A stretch of DNA of 64,000 nucleotides from Actinacidiphila epipremni (GTDB lineage Bacteria; Actinomycetota; Actinomycetes; Streptomycetales; Streptomycetaceae), in assembly GCF_012034175.1 (NCBI RefSeq), contig NZ_JAATEJ010000033.1, forward strand, positions 18,008 to 82,007, written 5' to 3'. The notes under the pieces were generated by a model. That model was given only the letters and a program-made list of their open reading frames with translations, did not search any database and was not told where the DNA came from. Position 1 is the stretch's first letter. Each line of letters starts with the position of its first letter. The position numbers and the translations under genes were made by a program. Positions 14,418-22,650 of this stretch are shown here, one piece after another.

Positions 14418-15704
14418 GTGCCCGACACCGCCTTGTCCGAGCGCACCGCCGACGTGATCGTCGTCGGCGCGGGCCCCGCCGGTTCGACGACCGCGTACTA
14501 CCTGGCGAAGGCCGGGCTCGACGTCCTGCTGCTGGAGAAGACCGCCTTCCCGCGCGAGAAGGTGTGCGGCGACGGCCTGACGCCGCGCGCGACCAAGCAG
14601 TTGGTGTCCATGGGCATCGACATCTCGCCGGAGGCCGGCTGGCTGCGCAACAAGGGCCTGCGCATCATCAGCGGCGGCCTGCGGCTGGAGATGGACTGGC
14701 CGGACCTGGCGGCGTATCCGGACTACGGCCTGGTCCGGCGGCGCGAGGACTTCGACGAACTGCTCGCCCAGCAGGCGGTGAAGGCCGGCGCGCGGCTGTA
14801 CGAGCGGTGCAACGTCGGGGCGCCGCTGATCGACGAGCGCACCGGGCGTATCACCGGCGTGCAGGCCAAGCTCGGCGTCGAGAAGACCCCGGTGGCCTTC
14901 AACGCGCCGCTCGTCGTCGCCGCCGACGGCAACTCCACCCGGCTGTCGCTCGCGATGGGCCTGCACCGCCGCGAGGACCGCCCGATGGGCGTCGCCGTCC
15001 GCACGTACTTCACCTCGCCGCGGCACGAGGACGACTACCTGGAGTCCTGGCTCGAACTGTGGGACCGGCGCGGTGCGACCCCGCGCCAACTCCCCGGCTA
15101 CGGCTGGATCTTCGGCCTCGGCGACGGTACGTCCAACGTGGGCCTGGGCATCCTCAACTCCTCCGCGGCCTTCCGTGAGCTCGACTGGCGCGAGGTGCTC
15201 AAGGCGTGGGTCGCCGGCATGCCCGAGGACTGGGGCTACATCGAGGAGAACATGACGCAGCCCATCCGCGGCGCCGCCCTCCCGATGGCCTTCAACCGCC
15301 AGCCCCACTACACCCGCGGCCTGCTCCTGGTCGGCGACGCCGGCGGTCTCGTCAACCCCTTCAACGGCGAGGGCATCGCCTACGCGATGGAATCCGGCCA
15401 GCTCGCCGCGGACGTCATCACCCAGGCCCACGCCCGCGCCACCCCCGCCCAGCGCGAACTCGCCCTCCAGCGCTACCCGAAGATCCTCAAGGACACCTAC
15501 GGCGGCTACTACACCCTCGGCCGCGCCTTCGTGAAGCTCATCGGCAACCCGAAGGTCCTCCAACTCTGCACCGAACGCGGCCTGACCCACCCCATGCTGA
15601 TGCGCTTCGCCCTCAAACTCCTCGCCAACCTGACCGACCCCACGGGCGGCGACGCGATGGACCGCGTCATCAACGGCCTCACCAAGATCACCCCCAGGGC
15701 CTGA
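14418..15704 (+). CDS. geranylgeranyl reductase family FAD-dependent oxidoreductase
   Basis: A 428-residue flavoprotein of the geranylgeranyl reductase group. The FAD Rossmann motif VVGAGPAGSTTAYYLAKAG lies at residues about 15-33, KVCGDGLTPRA follows, and the second FAD motif is GDAGGLVNPFNGEGI. Members saturate isoprenoid double bonds; the mycobacterial relative MenJ reduces the menaquinone tail. Its place between mqn/menG and nuo genes makes menaquinone side-chain reduction the best guess. GTG start at 14418. It ends at a hairpin shared with the convergent kinase gene. Confidence 0.85.
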   Translation: MPDTALSERTADVIVVGAGPAGSTTAYYLAKAGLDVLLLEKTAFPREKVCGDGLTPRATKQLVSMGIDISPEAGWLRNKGLRIISGGLRLEMDWPDLAAYPDYGLVRRREDFDELLAQQAVKAGARLYERCNVGAPLIDERTGRITGVQAKLGVEKTPVAFNAPLVVAADGNSTRLSLAMGLHRREDRPMGVAVRTYFTSPRHEDDYLESWLELWDRRGATPRQLPGYGWIFGLGDGTSNVGLGILNSSAAFRELDWREVLKAWVAGMPEDWGYIEENMTQPIRGAALPMAFNRQPHYTRGLLLVGDAGGLVNPFNGEGIAYAMESGQLAADVITQAHARATPAQRELALQRYPKILKDTYGGYYTLGRAFVKLIGNPKVLQLCTERGLTHPMLMRFALKLLANLTDPTGGDAMDRVINGLTKITPRA

Positions 15705-15719
15705 TCCGCTGCTCCCTCC

Positions 15720-15755
15720 CGCCGCGGGCGGCCACCTCGGGTGTGCCGCCCGCGG
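15720..15755. terminator. hairpin between convergent GGR and kinase genes
   Basis: cccgcgggcgg pairs with ccgcccgcggg, continued after a single bulged base by cac/gtg, around a 7-nt loop. It lies 15 bp after the reductase stop and 38 bp beyond the kinase stop, so it can serve both genes. Confidence 0.7.
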
Positions 15756-15793
15756 GCGTACCGGTCGCGGAAGGTACGGGGGAGGGCGGGGGC

Positions 15794-17872
15794 TCAGTCG
15801 TCGTCGTTGCTGCTGTCCGGCAGGGCGTTGCGCCACAGGGTGATGTCGAGGACGACGTAGGTGCTCGCCTCGTTGGCCTTCGACGCCTGCTTGTAGGTGA
15901 TGAGGGCGACCGTGCCCTCGGGGGTGCGGGCGCAGATCTGGCTGCCGGCGGTCATCCGGCCCTGGGCGATGTCCTGGGTGTAGCGGGTGTCGTGCAGGCA
16001 GGTGTCGAGCGAGCCGGCCTCGTCGTGGTCCAGCAGCACGAGCTTGGTGCTGGACGCCGACAGGCTGCAGTCGCTGAACGAGCAGGAGTACGTCAGGTCG
16101 TCGCCGGTGTCGTTCTGCGGCTGGATGTCGGTGTCGCTGAAGTCCAGGTGGTAGCCGTCCGGGAGCTGGATGCCGGTGTGCGGCTCGGGCTGCGGGTTGG
16201 GGTCGGCCTGGCTGGTCGGCTCCTCGGTCGCCGTGTCGTCGGACGGGTCGTCGTCGGCGGGCTCGGTCGTCGCCGGGGTGTCGGTGGTGGGCGCGGCGGA
16301 GGCGCTGTGGGAGGGCGGGGCGGCGTCGTCGTTCTTGCCGTCGTCGCCCTTGCCGCCGCTCAGCGCGATGGCGCCGCCGACCGCGCCGCCGATGACGACC
16401 AGGGCGGCGACGAGGGACAGGACCAGCACCTTGCGCCGGCCCTTGCGGGCGGGCTCGGCGGGGGCGGGCTGCTGGACCGCGCCGAAGGTGCCCTGGGGGG
16501 CGTACGGGGAGGGGCCGCCGGGCTGGGGGTAGCCGTACGCGGGGCCGGCGGGGGCGCCGGGGCCGCCGGGTGCGGCCGGGGCGCCGGGTTGCGTGGCCGG
16601 GTAGGCGTAGGCGGCCGGGGGCTGCTCGGCGGCGGGCGGTTGCGCGGGGTGCGTGGCCGGGTGGGTCGCGGGGTGCGGCTGGGCGTGCTGCTGAGCTGCC
16701 GCGGGCGCGGCCGGGGGCGGGGTGACGTCCGGGCGGGTCGCCGGGGGCGGGGGCGTGTGCGGGCCCTCCGCGGCGGGCGCGGCGGCGGGCCGCGGGGGAG
16801 TGGGCGGCGCGGCCGGCGCGGGCGGCGGCACGTCCTTCGCAGCCAGGGCCGCAGCGGCTCCGGCGACGGCGCCCGCACCGGCGCCTGCCACCGCACCCCC
16901 ACCCGCGACGGCCGGCGGAGCCGCCGGCACCGGCGGCGCGGCAGGCGAGTCCGGCGCGGAGTGCCGGGCCGGGATCTCCGCGGCCAGCGCCCTCGGCAAC
17001 CACTGGTCGGGCCGCCGCAGTTCGGTCTGCTGCGAGGCCGTACGGCACATCCCCACCACCTCGGCGAGCGACGGCCGCTCGGCCGGCACCTTCGCCAGGC
17101 AGCGCCGCACCAGCGGACGCAGGTCCTCGGGCAGCGTGGCCAGATCCGGCTCCTCGTGCACGATCCGGTAGAGCACCGCGTGCGAGGGCCCGTCGCCGTA
17201 CGCGGGCGCCCCGAGCGCCGCGTACGCCGCGACCTGGCCGAGCGCGAAGACGTCCGTCGCCGGTGTGATCTCCCGCCCCGCGGCCTGCTCGGGCGACATG
17301 AAGGCCGGCGTGCCGATCGTGACCCCGCTGCCGGTCAGCGCGGTCGCGTCGGCGGCCCGCGCGATGCCGAAGTCGATGACGCGCGGCCCGTCCGAGGCGA
17401 GCAGCACGTTCGACGGCTTGAGGTCGCGGTGCACAAGCCCCGCCCCGTGCACGGCCTCCAGCGCCTCCGCGATACCCGCGACGAGCAGCAGCACCGTCTG
17501 CACCGGCAGCGGCCCGTGCGCGACGACCGCCGAGGACAGCGTCGGACCCGGTACGAACGCGGTGGCCAGCCACGGCCGCGGCCCGTCCGCGTCACTGTCG
17601 ATGACCGGCGCGGTGTACAGCCCCTGCACGCGCTGCGCGGCCTGCACCTCCTGCTTGAACCGCCGGCGGAACTCCGCGTCCTCCGCGAACTCCGGCCGGA
17701 TCACCTTGACCGCGACCGGCCGCCCCGCGGGCGTGTAGGACAAGTACACCTTGCCCATCCCGCCCGCGCCGAGCCGCGCCGCGAGCCGGTACGCCCCCAC
17801 CGACGCCGGATCGTCCGCCTCAAGCGGCTGGAACACCTCGCCCGACCCGCTCGCCCCGCCCGCCCCGCTCAT
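15794..17872 (-). CDS. serine/threonine protein kinase (PknB-type, single TM)
   Basis: A 692-residue Hanks-type kinase. The glycine loop is GAGGMG (residues 35-40), the ATP lysine is Lys56 (VAVKV), the catalytic loop is HRDLKPSN (Asp150) and the metal loop is DFG (167-169), so all key residues are intact. After the kinase domain come about 190 residues of Ala/Pro-rich low complexity, a membrane helix (about 478-502, after RKGRRK) and an acidic Asp/Thr/Pro stretch leading to a C-terminal extracytoplasmic domain with several cysteines. No PASTA repeats are seen. The start was placed at 17872 (MSGAGG) because the upstream in-frame ATG at 17974 lacks a ribosome site. Confidence 0.88.
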   Translation of the reverse strand: MSGAGGASGSGEVFQPLEADDPASVGAYRLAARLGAGGMGKVYLSYTPAGRPVAVKVIRPEFAEDAEFRRRFKQEVQAAQRVQGLYTAPVIDSDADGPRPWLATAFVPGPTLSSAVVAHGPLPVQTVLLLVAGIAEALEAVHGAGLVHRDLKPSNVLLASDGPRVIDFGIARAADATALTGSGVTIGTPAFMSPEQAAGREITPATDVFALGQVAAYAALGAPAYGDGPSHAVLYRIVHEEPDLATLPEDLRPLVRRCLAKVPAERPSLAEVVGMCRTASQQTELRRPDQWLPRALAAEIPARHSAPDSPAAPPVPAAPPAVAGGGAVAGAGAGAVAGAAAALAAKDVPPPAPAAPPTPPRPAAAPAAEGPHTPPPPATRPDVTPPPAAPAAAQQHAQPHPATHPATHPAQPPAAEQPPAAYAYPATQPGAPAAPGGPGAPAGPAYGYPQPGGPSPYAPQGTFGAVQQPAPAEPARKGRRKVLVLSLVAALVVIGGAVGGAIALSGGKGDDGKNDDAAPPSHSASAAPTTDTPATTEPADDDPSDDTATEEPTSQADPNPQPEPHTGIQLPDGYHLDFSDTDIQPQNDTGDDLTYSCSFSDCSLSASSTKLVLLDHDEAGSLDTCLHDTRYTQDIAQGRMTAGSQICARTPEGTVALITYKQASKANEASTYVVLDITLWRNALPDSSNDDD

Positions 17873-17995
17873 TTCGACCGCCCTCGTCCCCGTCGTTGCT
17901 GCTGGCGGCATGGAGACTACCGGCCACGGGAACCAAACCCGTCGTTTGTCGCGTAGTTGTGCCATGACAGGCATCCGGCGGTTACTGCACGGCGG

Positions 17996-18442
17996 TCACT
18001 GCACGGCCTCGGCCCTGAGCGGAGCGACACAGAATTCGTTGCCCTCCGGATCGCACATCACCACATGGTCGCGGTCATGCCGCGCGAGCACCCGCGCCCC
18101 CGCCCGTACCAGCCGGTCCGCCTCCGCCGCGATCCGCGCCCACCGCTCCTCCTCGGTGCCGTGCCCCGGCACCCGGATGTCTATGTGCAGCCGGTTCTTG
18201 GCCGTCTTCGGCTCCGGCACCCGCAGGATCGACAGCCGCGGACCGACGCCGTCCGGATCGCACAGCCACTCGCCGTCGTCCCGCGACTCCTCCTCGTCGA
18301 TGCCGAACGAGGCCAGCCACTCCCCGCGCGTCGCGAACGGCGCGGGCGGCGGCTCGTCGACGTACCCGAGCGCGGTCTTCCAGAACGCGGTCAGGACGGC
18401 GACGTCCCCGGCGTCCAGCGTGAGATCGATATGCGCACCCAT
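17996..18442 (-). CDS. VOC family (glyoxalase-like) protein
   Basis: A 148-residue single-domain vicinal-oxygen-chelate protein. It begins MGAHIDLTLDAGDVAVLTAFW and contains the paired HIDI...GHGTEEE and VVMCDPEGNEFCV segments typical of glyoxalase-like folds; His and Glu residues at the usual metal positions are present. Substrate unknown. The ATG at 18442 is the start that fits the fold; the in-frame region upstream overlaps the next gene's 3' gap. A second VOC gene lies 47 bp upstream on the same strand, suggesting a small operon. Confidence 0.82.
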   Translation of the reverse strand: MGAHIDLTLDAGDVAVLTAFWKTALGYVDEPPPAPFATRGEWLASFGIDEEESRDDGEWLCDPDGVGPRLSILRVPEPKTAKNRLHIDIRVPGHGTEEERWARIAAEADRLVRAGARVLARHDRDHVVMCDPEGNEFCVAPLRAEAVQ

Positions 18443-18489
18443 GTCCCGAACGCTACGCCCGCCCACTGACAACGGCCCCTGACCTGGGA

Positions 18490-18873
18490 CTACGCGTCCC
18501 GCGGCGCCAGGAACTCCAGCCGGTTGCCGAACGGGTCGGCGGTGTGGAAGCGCGCGTACCCGGGAAATTCGCCGTCCCACGTCACCTCGTGCCCGCACTC
18601 CGCGAGCCGCCGGGCCAGCTCCGGCAGCGCGCTCACGAGAATCCCCGGATGCGCCTTGCGCGCCGGCGCGAAGTCCGCCTCCACGCCGAGGTGCACCTCA
18701 AGTCCCCCGCCGCGGAACCAGCACCCGCCCCGCGGCGCGAGCCCCGGCGGCTTGTCCACCTCGGCCAGCCCGAGGACCCCGCCCCAGAACTCCCGGCACG
18801 TGTCCTCGCCCCCGGGCGGGACGGCGAGCTGCACATGGTGCAGCCCGCCAAAGCCGAAACCGTACGCTGCCAT
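18490..18873 (-). CDS. VOC family protein
   Basis: A 127-residue vicinal-oxygen-chelate protein of the small glyoxalase/dioxygenase-like type. The first beta-alpha-beta unit is LHHVQLAVPPGGEDTCREFW and the closing metal strand is ADPFGNRLEFLAP; the conserved His and Glu of the family are visible. Function unknown. It is in line with another VOC gene downstream and an F420/PPOX-type gene upstream, all on the minus strand with gaps under 50 bp, so they are probably co-transcribed. Confidence 0.85.
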   Translation of the reverse strand: MAAYGFGFGGLHHVQLAVPPGGEDTCREFWGGVLGLAEVDKPPGLAPRGGCWFRGGGLEVHLGVEADFAPARKAHPGILVSALPELARRLAECGHEVTWDGEFPGYARFHTADPFGNRLEFLAPRDA

Positions 18874-18909
18874 GGCCGTCCCTCCGTGCCCTCCGCGCCT
18901 GTCCCGGCG

Positions 18910-19311
18910 TCAGAACGTGACCGCGACCCCCACCTGGTCGGTCCTGCGGCCCCGCCGCGTCAGCCTCCGGCCCAGGTCGGTGAGCCGCACGGAGACGTAC
19001 TTACGGGCCAGCAGCCGGCGCGCGGCGTCCGTCCCGGCGTCGTCCAGCAGCCGCGCCGTCCCCTCCACGGCGACCGCGCCCGGCGCGACCCGCCCCCGGA
19101 AGTTGCACGGCGCGACCTGCACCCGCCCGTCGTTCCTGATCCGCTTGACCTTGCCGCTCCCCACGCCCGTCCAGAACACCAACTCCGTCTCGGACACGGC
19201 GTACCAGACCGGCGTGGCCACAGCCCTGCCGTCCCGCCGGAAGGTGGTGACGCTCACGTACTTCCCACGCCGCAGCGCCGACAATGCCTCGGAACCCTCA
19301 GTGACGGTCAC
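18910..19311 (-). CDS. PPOX class F420-dependent oxidoreductase
   Basis: A 133-residue split-barrel flavin/deazaflavin-binding protein. The segments KYVSVTTFRRDGRAVATPVWYAV and the following strand LVFWTGVGSGKVKRIRND are the hallmark of the PPOX-class F420-dependent family that reduces or binds F420-linked substrates. The start is the GTG at 19311 (VTVTEGSEALS), since upstream codons are proline/glycine-rich without a ribosome site. It stands at the upstream end of the two VOC genes. Confidence 0.82.
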   Translation of the reverse strand: MTVTEGSEALSALRRGKYVSVTTFRRDGRAVATPVWYAVSETELVFWTGVGSGKVKRIRNDGRVQVAPCNFRGRVAPGAVAVEGTARLLDDAGTDAARRLLARKYVSVRLTDLGRRLTRRGRRTDQVGVAVTF

Positions 19312-19382
19312 ACCCCCGATCGTACCGACCCCACCCCCGACCCCCGCCCAACTCCAGCCACGCGCGCCCGCGGGTTCGAGCC

Positions 19383-20540
19383 TCACACCGGTAGACGCCA
19401 GCCGGCCTCCTCCTCGCCCTCGCCCTCGATCCACACCCGCTGGTCGCCGTCCGGGCCGACAGCGATACGGAAATCCTCCTGGTGCGGCGCGCCCGCCTCC
19501 TGCCAGCGCAGCACTGCCGCCTCCACCTCATCCCAGAGCCGCATGGGGCCGCGCTGGACGACCCGCCATCCGTCCCCGCCGGGAGCCGGCGCGGTCCGGG
19601 CCTGCGAGCCGGTGGAGACGTCCCAGAGGATCTGTCCGCTCCCCGCCCCCATCCGCTCGGCCTGCGGCGCCGCGAGCTGCGCGATCCACCCGCCGGTCCA
19701 CGTGCCCACGACCGCCGGGTCGATGCGTGTCGGCCGCTCCTCGCCCGGAAGCAGGTGCAGCACCGGGCGGGGCGGGCGCTCATGCGGCCGGGCGAGCATG
19801 AAGCTGGTGTGCCCGGGGAGGAACCGGCCCTCCGCGGTGCCGGGCCTCGTCACGGTGAGCAGCGCGAGGCCGGACGCGTAGCCCCAGCCGGAGAGGGTGG
19901 CGAGGATGCGACCGCCCGGGCGTACCTGGTGCAGCCACGCCAGGGGCACATGGCGGACCGCGCAGGTCGCGATGAGCCGGTCGTACGGCGCTCCGTCCGC
20001 AGCCCCCTGGAGTCCGTCGCCGACGACGAGCCGGGGCGCGAAACCGGCGGCCGACAGCGCGACGCGCGCGGCTGACGCCACCTGCGGGTCGTACTCGACG
20101 CTCGTCACGGCGCCGTCGCCGAGCCGGTGCGTGCCGAGGGCGGTCGAATAGCCCGTGCCGGTGCCGATCTCCAGCACCTTGTGCCCCGGCTCCACGCCCA
20201 GTTGCCGCCACATCCGCACCACGAGCGAGGGCAGGGTGGACGAGGACGTGGGCGCCCCGCCGACGTCCCCGCCGGCCGCGACATCCTGCGGCCGGACGCG
20301 CCCGTCGAGCTGGGTGACCAATGTCCGGTCGGCGTAGGCGCCCTCCAGCCAATCGCCGTCGCTCTGCCGTACCGCCCTGAAGCGGGTGGGTACGCTTCCC
20401 GCGATCTCCTCGAAGTACCCCGGCACGAACACCTCCCGCGGCACCGTGGCGACGGCACCGGCCCACGGGTCGTCCGCGCCCTCGCCTTCCAGGGCCACCA
20501 AGTGCGCGAGCGCGGCCCGCAGTTCCCTTGACCTGTTCAC
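19383..20540 (-). CDS. PIMT-like methyltransferase of the ATP-grasp RiPP system
   Basis: A 385-residue protein. Its first 220 residues resemble protein-L-isoaspartate O-methyltransferase, with SAM motif I in KVLEIGTGTGYSTALG and a preceding TSSSTLPSLVVRM substrate region; the C-terminal 160 residues form an extra domain. This is the architecture of the methyltransferases paired with SAV_5884-type ATP-grasp ligases (family I know as TIGR04188). In fuscimiditide-type graspetides such an enzyme methylates an Asp, which then closes to an aspartimide. GTG at 20540 overlaps the ligase stop (GTGA at 20540-20537), so the two are translationally coupled. It is the last gene of the RiPP block. Confidence 0.9.
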   Translation of the reverse strand: MNRSRELRAALAHLVALEGEGADDPWAGAVATVPREVFVPGYFEEIAGSVPTRFRAVRQSDGDWLEGAYADRTLVTQLDGRVRPQDVAAGGDVGGAPTSSSTLPSLVVRMWRQLGVEPGHKVLEIGTGTGYSTALGTHRLGDGAVTSVEYDPQVASAARVALSAAGFAPRLVVGDGLQGAADGAPYDRLIATCAVRHVPLAWLHQVRPGGRILATLSGWGYASGLALLTVTRPGTAEGRFLPGHTSFMLARPHERPPRPVLHLLPGEERPTRIDPAVVGTWTGGWIAQLAAPQAERMGAGSGQILWDVSTGSQARTAPAPGGDGWRVVQRGPMRLWDEVEAAVLRWQEAGAPHQEDFRIAVGPDGDQRVWIEGEGEEEAGWRLPV

Positions 20541-21505
20541 GGGTTGCCGCCTTTCTCCAAGCGGTCGGCGATCGCGCGGGCAATCTCGGCCGTGATGTCC
20601 GCCGGCTGCCACGCCCACTGGCCGTTGGGATTGCACTCCAGGAAATACCAGTCACCGCCGGGGGTCACGGCGAAGTCGAACGCGCCGTACACCAGCCGGA
20701 ATTCGCGAAGGTAGGCGAATACCGAGCGTGTCACCGCGTCCGGCACGTCGACCGGCGTGCAGGTCATGCGGTCCTGCCGGCGACGCCAGTCGAGGTCCGG
20801 GCTGTCGATGCGCGTCCCGAACAGTCGCTCGCCCACGACCGTCACCCGTACGTCGAACGCCTTCTCGACGCGGGCCTGGAACATGTGCGGGCATGCGCGC
20901 ACCGCAGGGGTCACTTCGTGCTCGGACACCGGGCGCACCCATACGGCCCGCGGTTCGCCGTCCACCTTGTAGGGCGTGTTCCACACCGGTTTGTAGAGTG
21001 CCGCCCCGGACCTGCACGCGATGAAGCGGCGTGCCTCGCTCTCGTCGCTGGTGATCAGGGTGTCGGGAATCCGGAAGGAATGCCGCCGTGCGGCTGCGAG
21101 TTGGGCGGGTTTGTACTCGGCGGCGCGGTTGTTCCAGGGGTGGTTGACGTAGTGCGCCCCGGGCAACGAGGCGAGGATGCCGCCGGACCCCCAGGACGAC
21201 TGATCGGCGGCGAAGCGCCTGTCCTCGCCTCCGAGCCCGGGCGGACCCGCGTAGGTGGAGGGCCTGCGCACCCACACGGACCGGATGTCGTCCAGGGCGA
21301 CTTCACGTGTCGGGGTACGCAATGTGCCGTGTCGGCCGTCTGCGCCGTAGTGGGCGGACAGCGCGGCCCCCATGTGCAGGTCGATGCCCGGGTCACAGCG
21401 CACTACCGGGACTTGGCGCTCGTGCAGTAACCGGAGCACCACGTCCGCCGTGACGTCACGGTCATTGGTGAGCACCAGGACCGATCCGGCCCGCACGGCG
21501 TTCAA
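20537..21505 (-). CDS. ATP-grasp ribosomal peptide maturase (SAV_5884 type)
   Basis: A 322-residue ATP-grasp ligase. It begins with an N-terminal preATP-grasp domain (SVLVLTNDRDVTADVVLRLL), shows the nucleotide lysine segment ALYKPV, the central FDVRVTVVG strand and the metal-binding end DFAVTPGG...FLECNPNGQW near residues 276-297. Such enzymes join Asp/Glu side chains to Thr/Ser (ester) or Lys (amide) of a precursor peptide. The start is TTG at 21505, which overlaps the precursor stop (TTGA); a GTG at 21496 is an alternative. Position between precursor and PIMT-like gene fits the family I know as TIGR04187. Confidence 0.9.
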   Translation of the reverse strand: MNAVRAGSVLVLTNDRDVTADVVLRLLHERQVPVVRCDPGIDLHMGAALSAHYGADGRHGTLRTPTREVALDDIRSVWVRRPSTYAGPPGLGGEDRRFAADQSSWGSGGILASLPGAHYVNHPWNNRAAEYKPAQLAAARRHSFRIPDTLITSDESEARRFIACRSGAALYKPVWNTPYKVDGEPRAVWVRPVSEHEVTPAVRACPHMFQARVEKAFDVRVTVVGERLFGTRIDSPDLDWRRRQDRMTCTPVDVPDAVTRSVFAYLREFRLVYGAFDFAVTPGGDWYFLECNPNGQWAWQPADITAEIARAIADRLEKGGNP

Positions 21506-21771
21506 TCGGACTCGTCCTGGTCGTAGGACTCGGTGGTGTCCGAGTCGGTCGACCCGCCGGGCCCGGCGCCGTCCCCGGGGGACGTCTGGGTGGGCGTGAC
21601 GCCGCTCGTGCTCGTCCCGTGCTTGCCCAACTCGACGGTGCGCCCCATGTCGTCGACGATCACGGCGACCTGTGTCCCGGGGTCGATGAGCACGGTTGCC
21701 GCGGGCACGGCGGGCGTGCTCTCGTACGGGGCCATCCTGCCGATGCCCCAGGGCGGGAGTGTGTGCGTCAT
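21502..21771 (-). CDS. putative ATP-grasp-modified RiPP precursor (graspetide)
   Basis: An 89-residue precursor peptide. The leader (about 1-50) starts MTHTLPPWGIGRMAPY and continues through DPGTQVAVIVDDMGRTVELG, matching the targets of SAV_5884-type ligases (family I know as TIGR04186). After the conserved KHGTS the C-terminal 37 residues form a patterned core: Thr/Ser-rich (53-64), a Gly turn with PGDGAG (65-70), then seven acidic residues (76, 78, 81, 84, 86, 87, 89). The ATG at 21771 has an agagga site 7 nt upstream. Its stop overlaps the ligase start. No protease or transporter is adjacent. Confidence 0.88.
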   Translation of the reverse strand: MTHTLPPWGIGRMAPYESTPAVPAATVLIDPGTQVAVIVDDMGRTVELGKHGTSTSGVTPTQTSPGDGAGPGGSTDSDTTESYDQDESD

Positions 21772-21811
21772 GTCTTCCTCTGCTTTCGATCGGCGCGTGA
21801 GCGCAGGGCTT

Positions 21812-22180
21812 TCACGCAGTGGGCTCGGGCTGCCAGGTGTCGTGCAACTGCCAGCTGTGGGCGCCCGGGTGGGCGGTGAACTCGCAGCAGGGCTCGGCGG
21901 AAGGCGGGGGACTGGCGTGGGTGCAGTCGGGGAGGACGAAGACGGTGGTGGGGTGGTGGCCGCGGGTCCAGCGGGTCCAGACCGCGCCGGAGGTGGCGCC
22001 GGGGAGTTCCATGACGAAGGCGTGGTGGTCGCCGAGGGGGTGCTGCTCCAGGGTGCAGCGCAGCTCGCGCTGGACGTCGTCCGGGGAGGTGGCGCCGGGC
22101 GGTGCGAACTTCCGCGCGGCGGCGACCAATGAGGCCGGGAGCGCGGTGCGTTCACCGCAGAGGGTGGGGGCGTGGGTCAT
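21812..22180 (-). CDS. conserved hypothetical protein of the HATPase/RiPP block
   Basis: A 122-residue protein I do not recognise. Its middle is hydrophobic and aromatic (DHHAFVMELPGATSGAVWTRW), followed by a segment with CTHASP and CCEFTAHPGAHSW that is rich in Cys and His and could bind a metal. Its ATG overlaps the stop of the HATPase gene (ATGA, 22180-22177), and the RiPP precursor starts 40 bp after its stop with no terminator between. This spacing suggests one transcript from the HATPase gene through the methyltransferase. Confidence 0.7.
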   Translation of the reverse strand: MTHAPTLCGERTALPASLVAAARKFAPPGATSPDDVQRELRCTLEQHPLGDHHAFVMELPGATSGAVWTRWTRGHHPTTVFVLPDCTHASPPPSAEPCCEFTAHPGAHSWQLHDTWQPEPTA

Positions 22181-22605
22181 GCGCGGGCCTCCGGGTTTGC
22201 GGGGAGGGGGAGTTGGGCCCAGACGGCCTTGCCCGAGGTGGGCGCCGGGTACGAATAGCCCCAGCGGCGGCTGAGGCCGGCGACCAACTGGAGCCCGCGG
22301 CCACCGGGTTCGTCCTCGGCGGGGTGGCGCAGGACGGGCGGGCGGCGGTCGTCGTCGTAGACGCAGACCAGGACGTGGTCCGGCAGTCGCCGCAGGCTCA
22401 GCAGGCAGCCGGGGCTCATAGGTGAAGTGGCGGCGTGCCGCAGGCAGTTGGTGACCAGCTCGGAGATCACCAGCAGTGCGTCCTCGGTGGTCTCGGCGGG
22501 CACCTCCCACCCTTTGAGCACGTCCTGCGCCTGCACCCGCGCCCACTGGACGGCGGACGGCTCGCAGGGCAGTTCCATATGCCGGGTGCTGCTCGCATTC
22601 CTCAT
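22177..22605 (-). CDS. ATP-binding protein, anti-sigma-factor-kinase-like HATPase
   Basis: A 142-residue GHKL/HATPase_c domain of the RsbW/SpoIIAB-like group, abundant in Streptomyces. The N-box is LLVISELVTNCLRHAA (Asn in ELVTN), the G1 box is reduced to VCVYDDDRRPP and the glycine-rich lid is GGRGLQLVAGLSRRWGY. It probably binds ATP and regulates a partner protein. It heads the minus-strand block that leads into the RiPP genes, next to the divergent XRE/DUF397 pair, which is the make-up of abaA/whiJ-like regulatory loci. Confidence 0.88.
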   Translation of the reverse strand: MRNASSTRHMELPCEPSAVQWARVQAQDVLKGWEVPAETTEDALLVISELVTNCLRHAATSPMSPGCLLSLRRLPDHVLVCVYDDDRRPPVLRHPAEDEPGGRGLQLVAGLSRRWGYSYPAPTSGKAVWAQLPLPANPEARA

Positions 22606-22650
22606 GTCGGAGCCTTGCGCGTAGGTGCGGCTTGTTCGGCCGCCGGGCGG

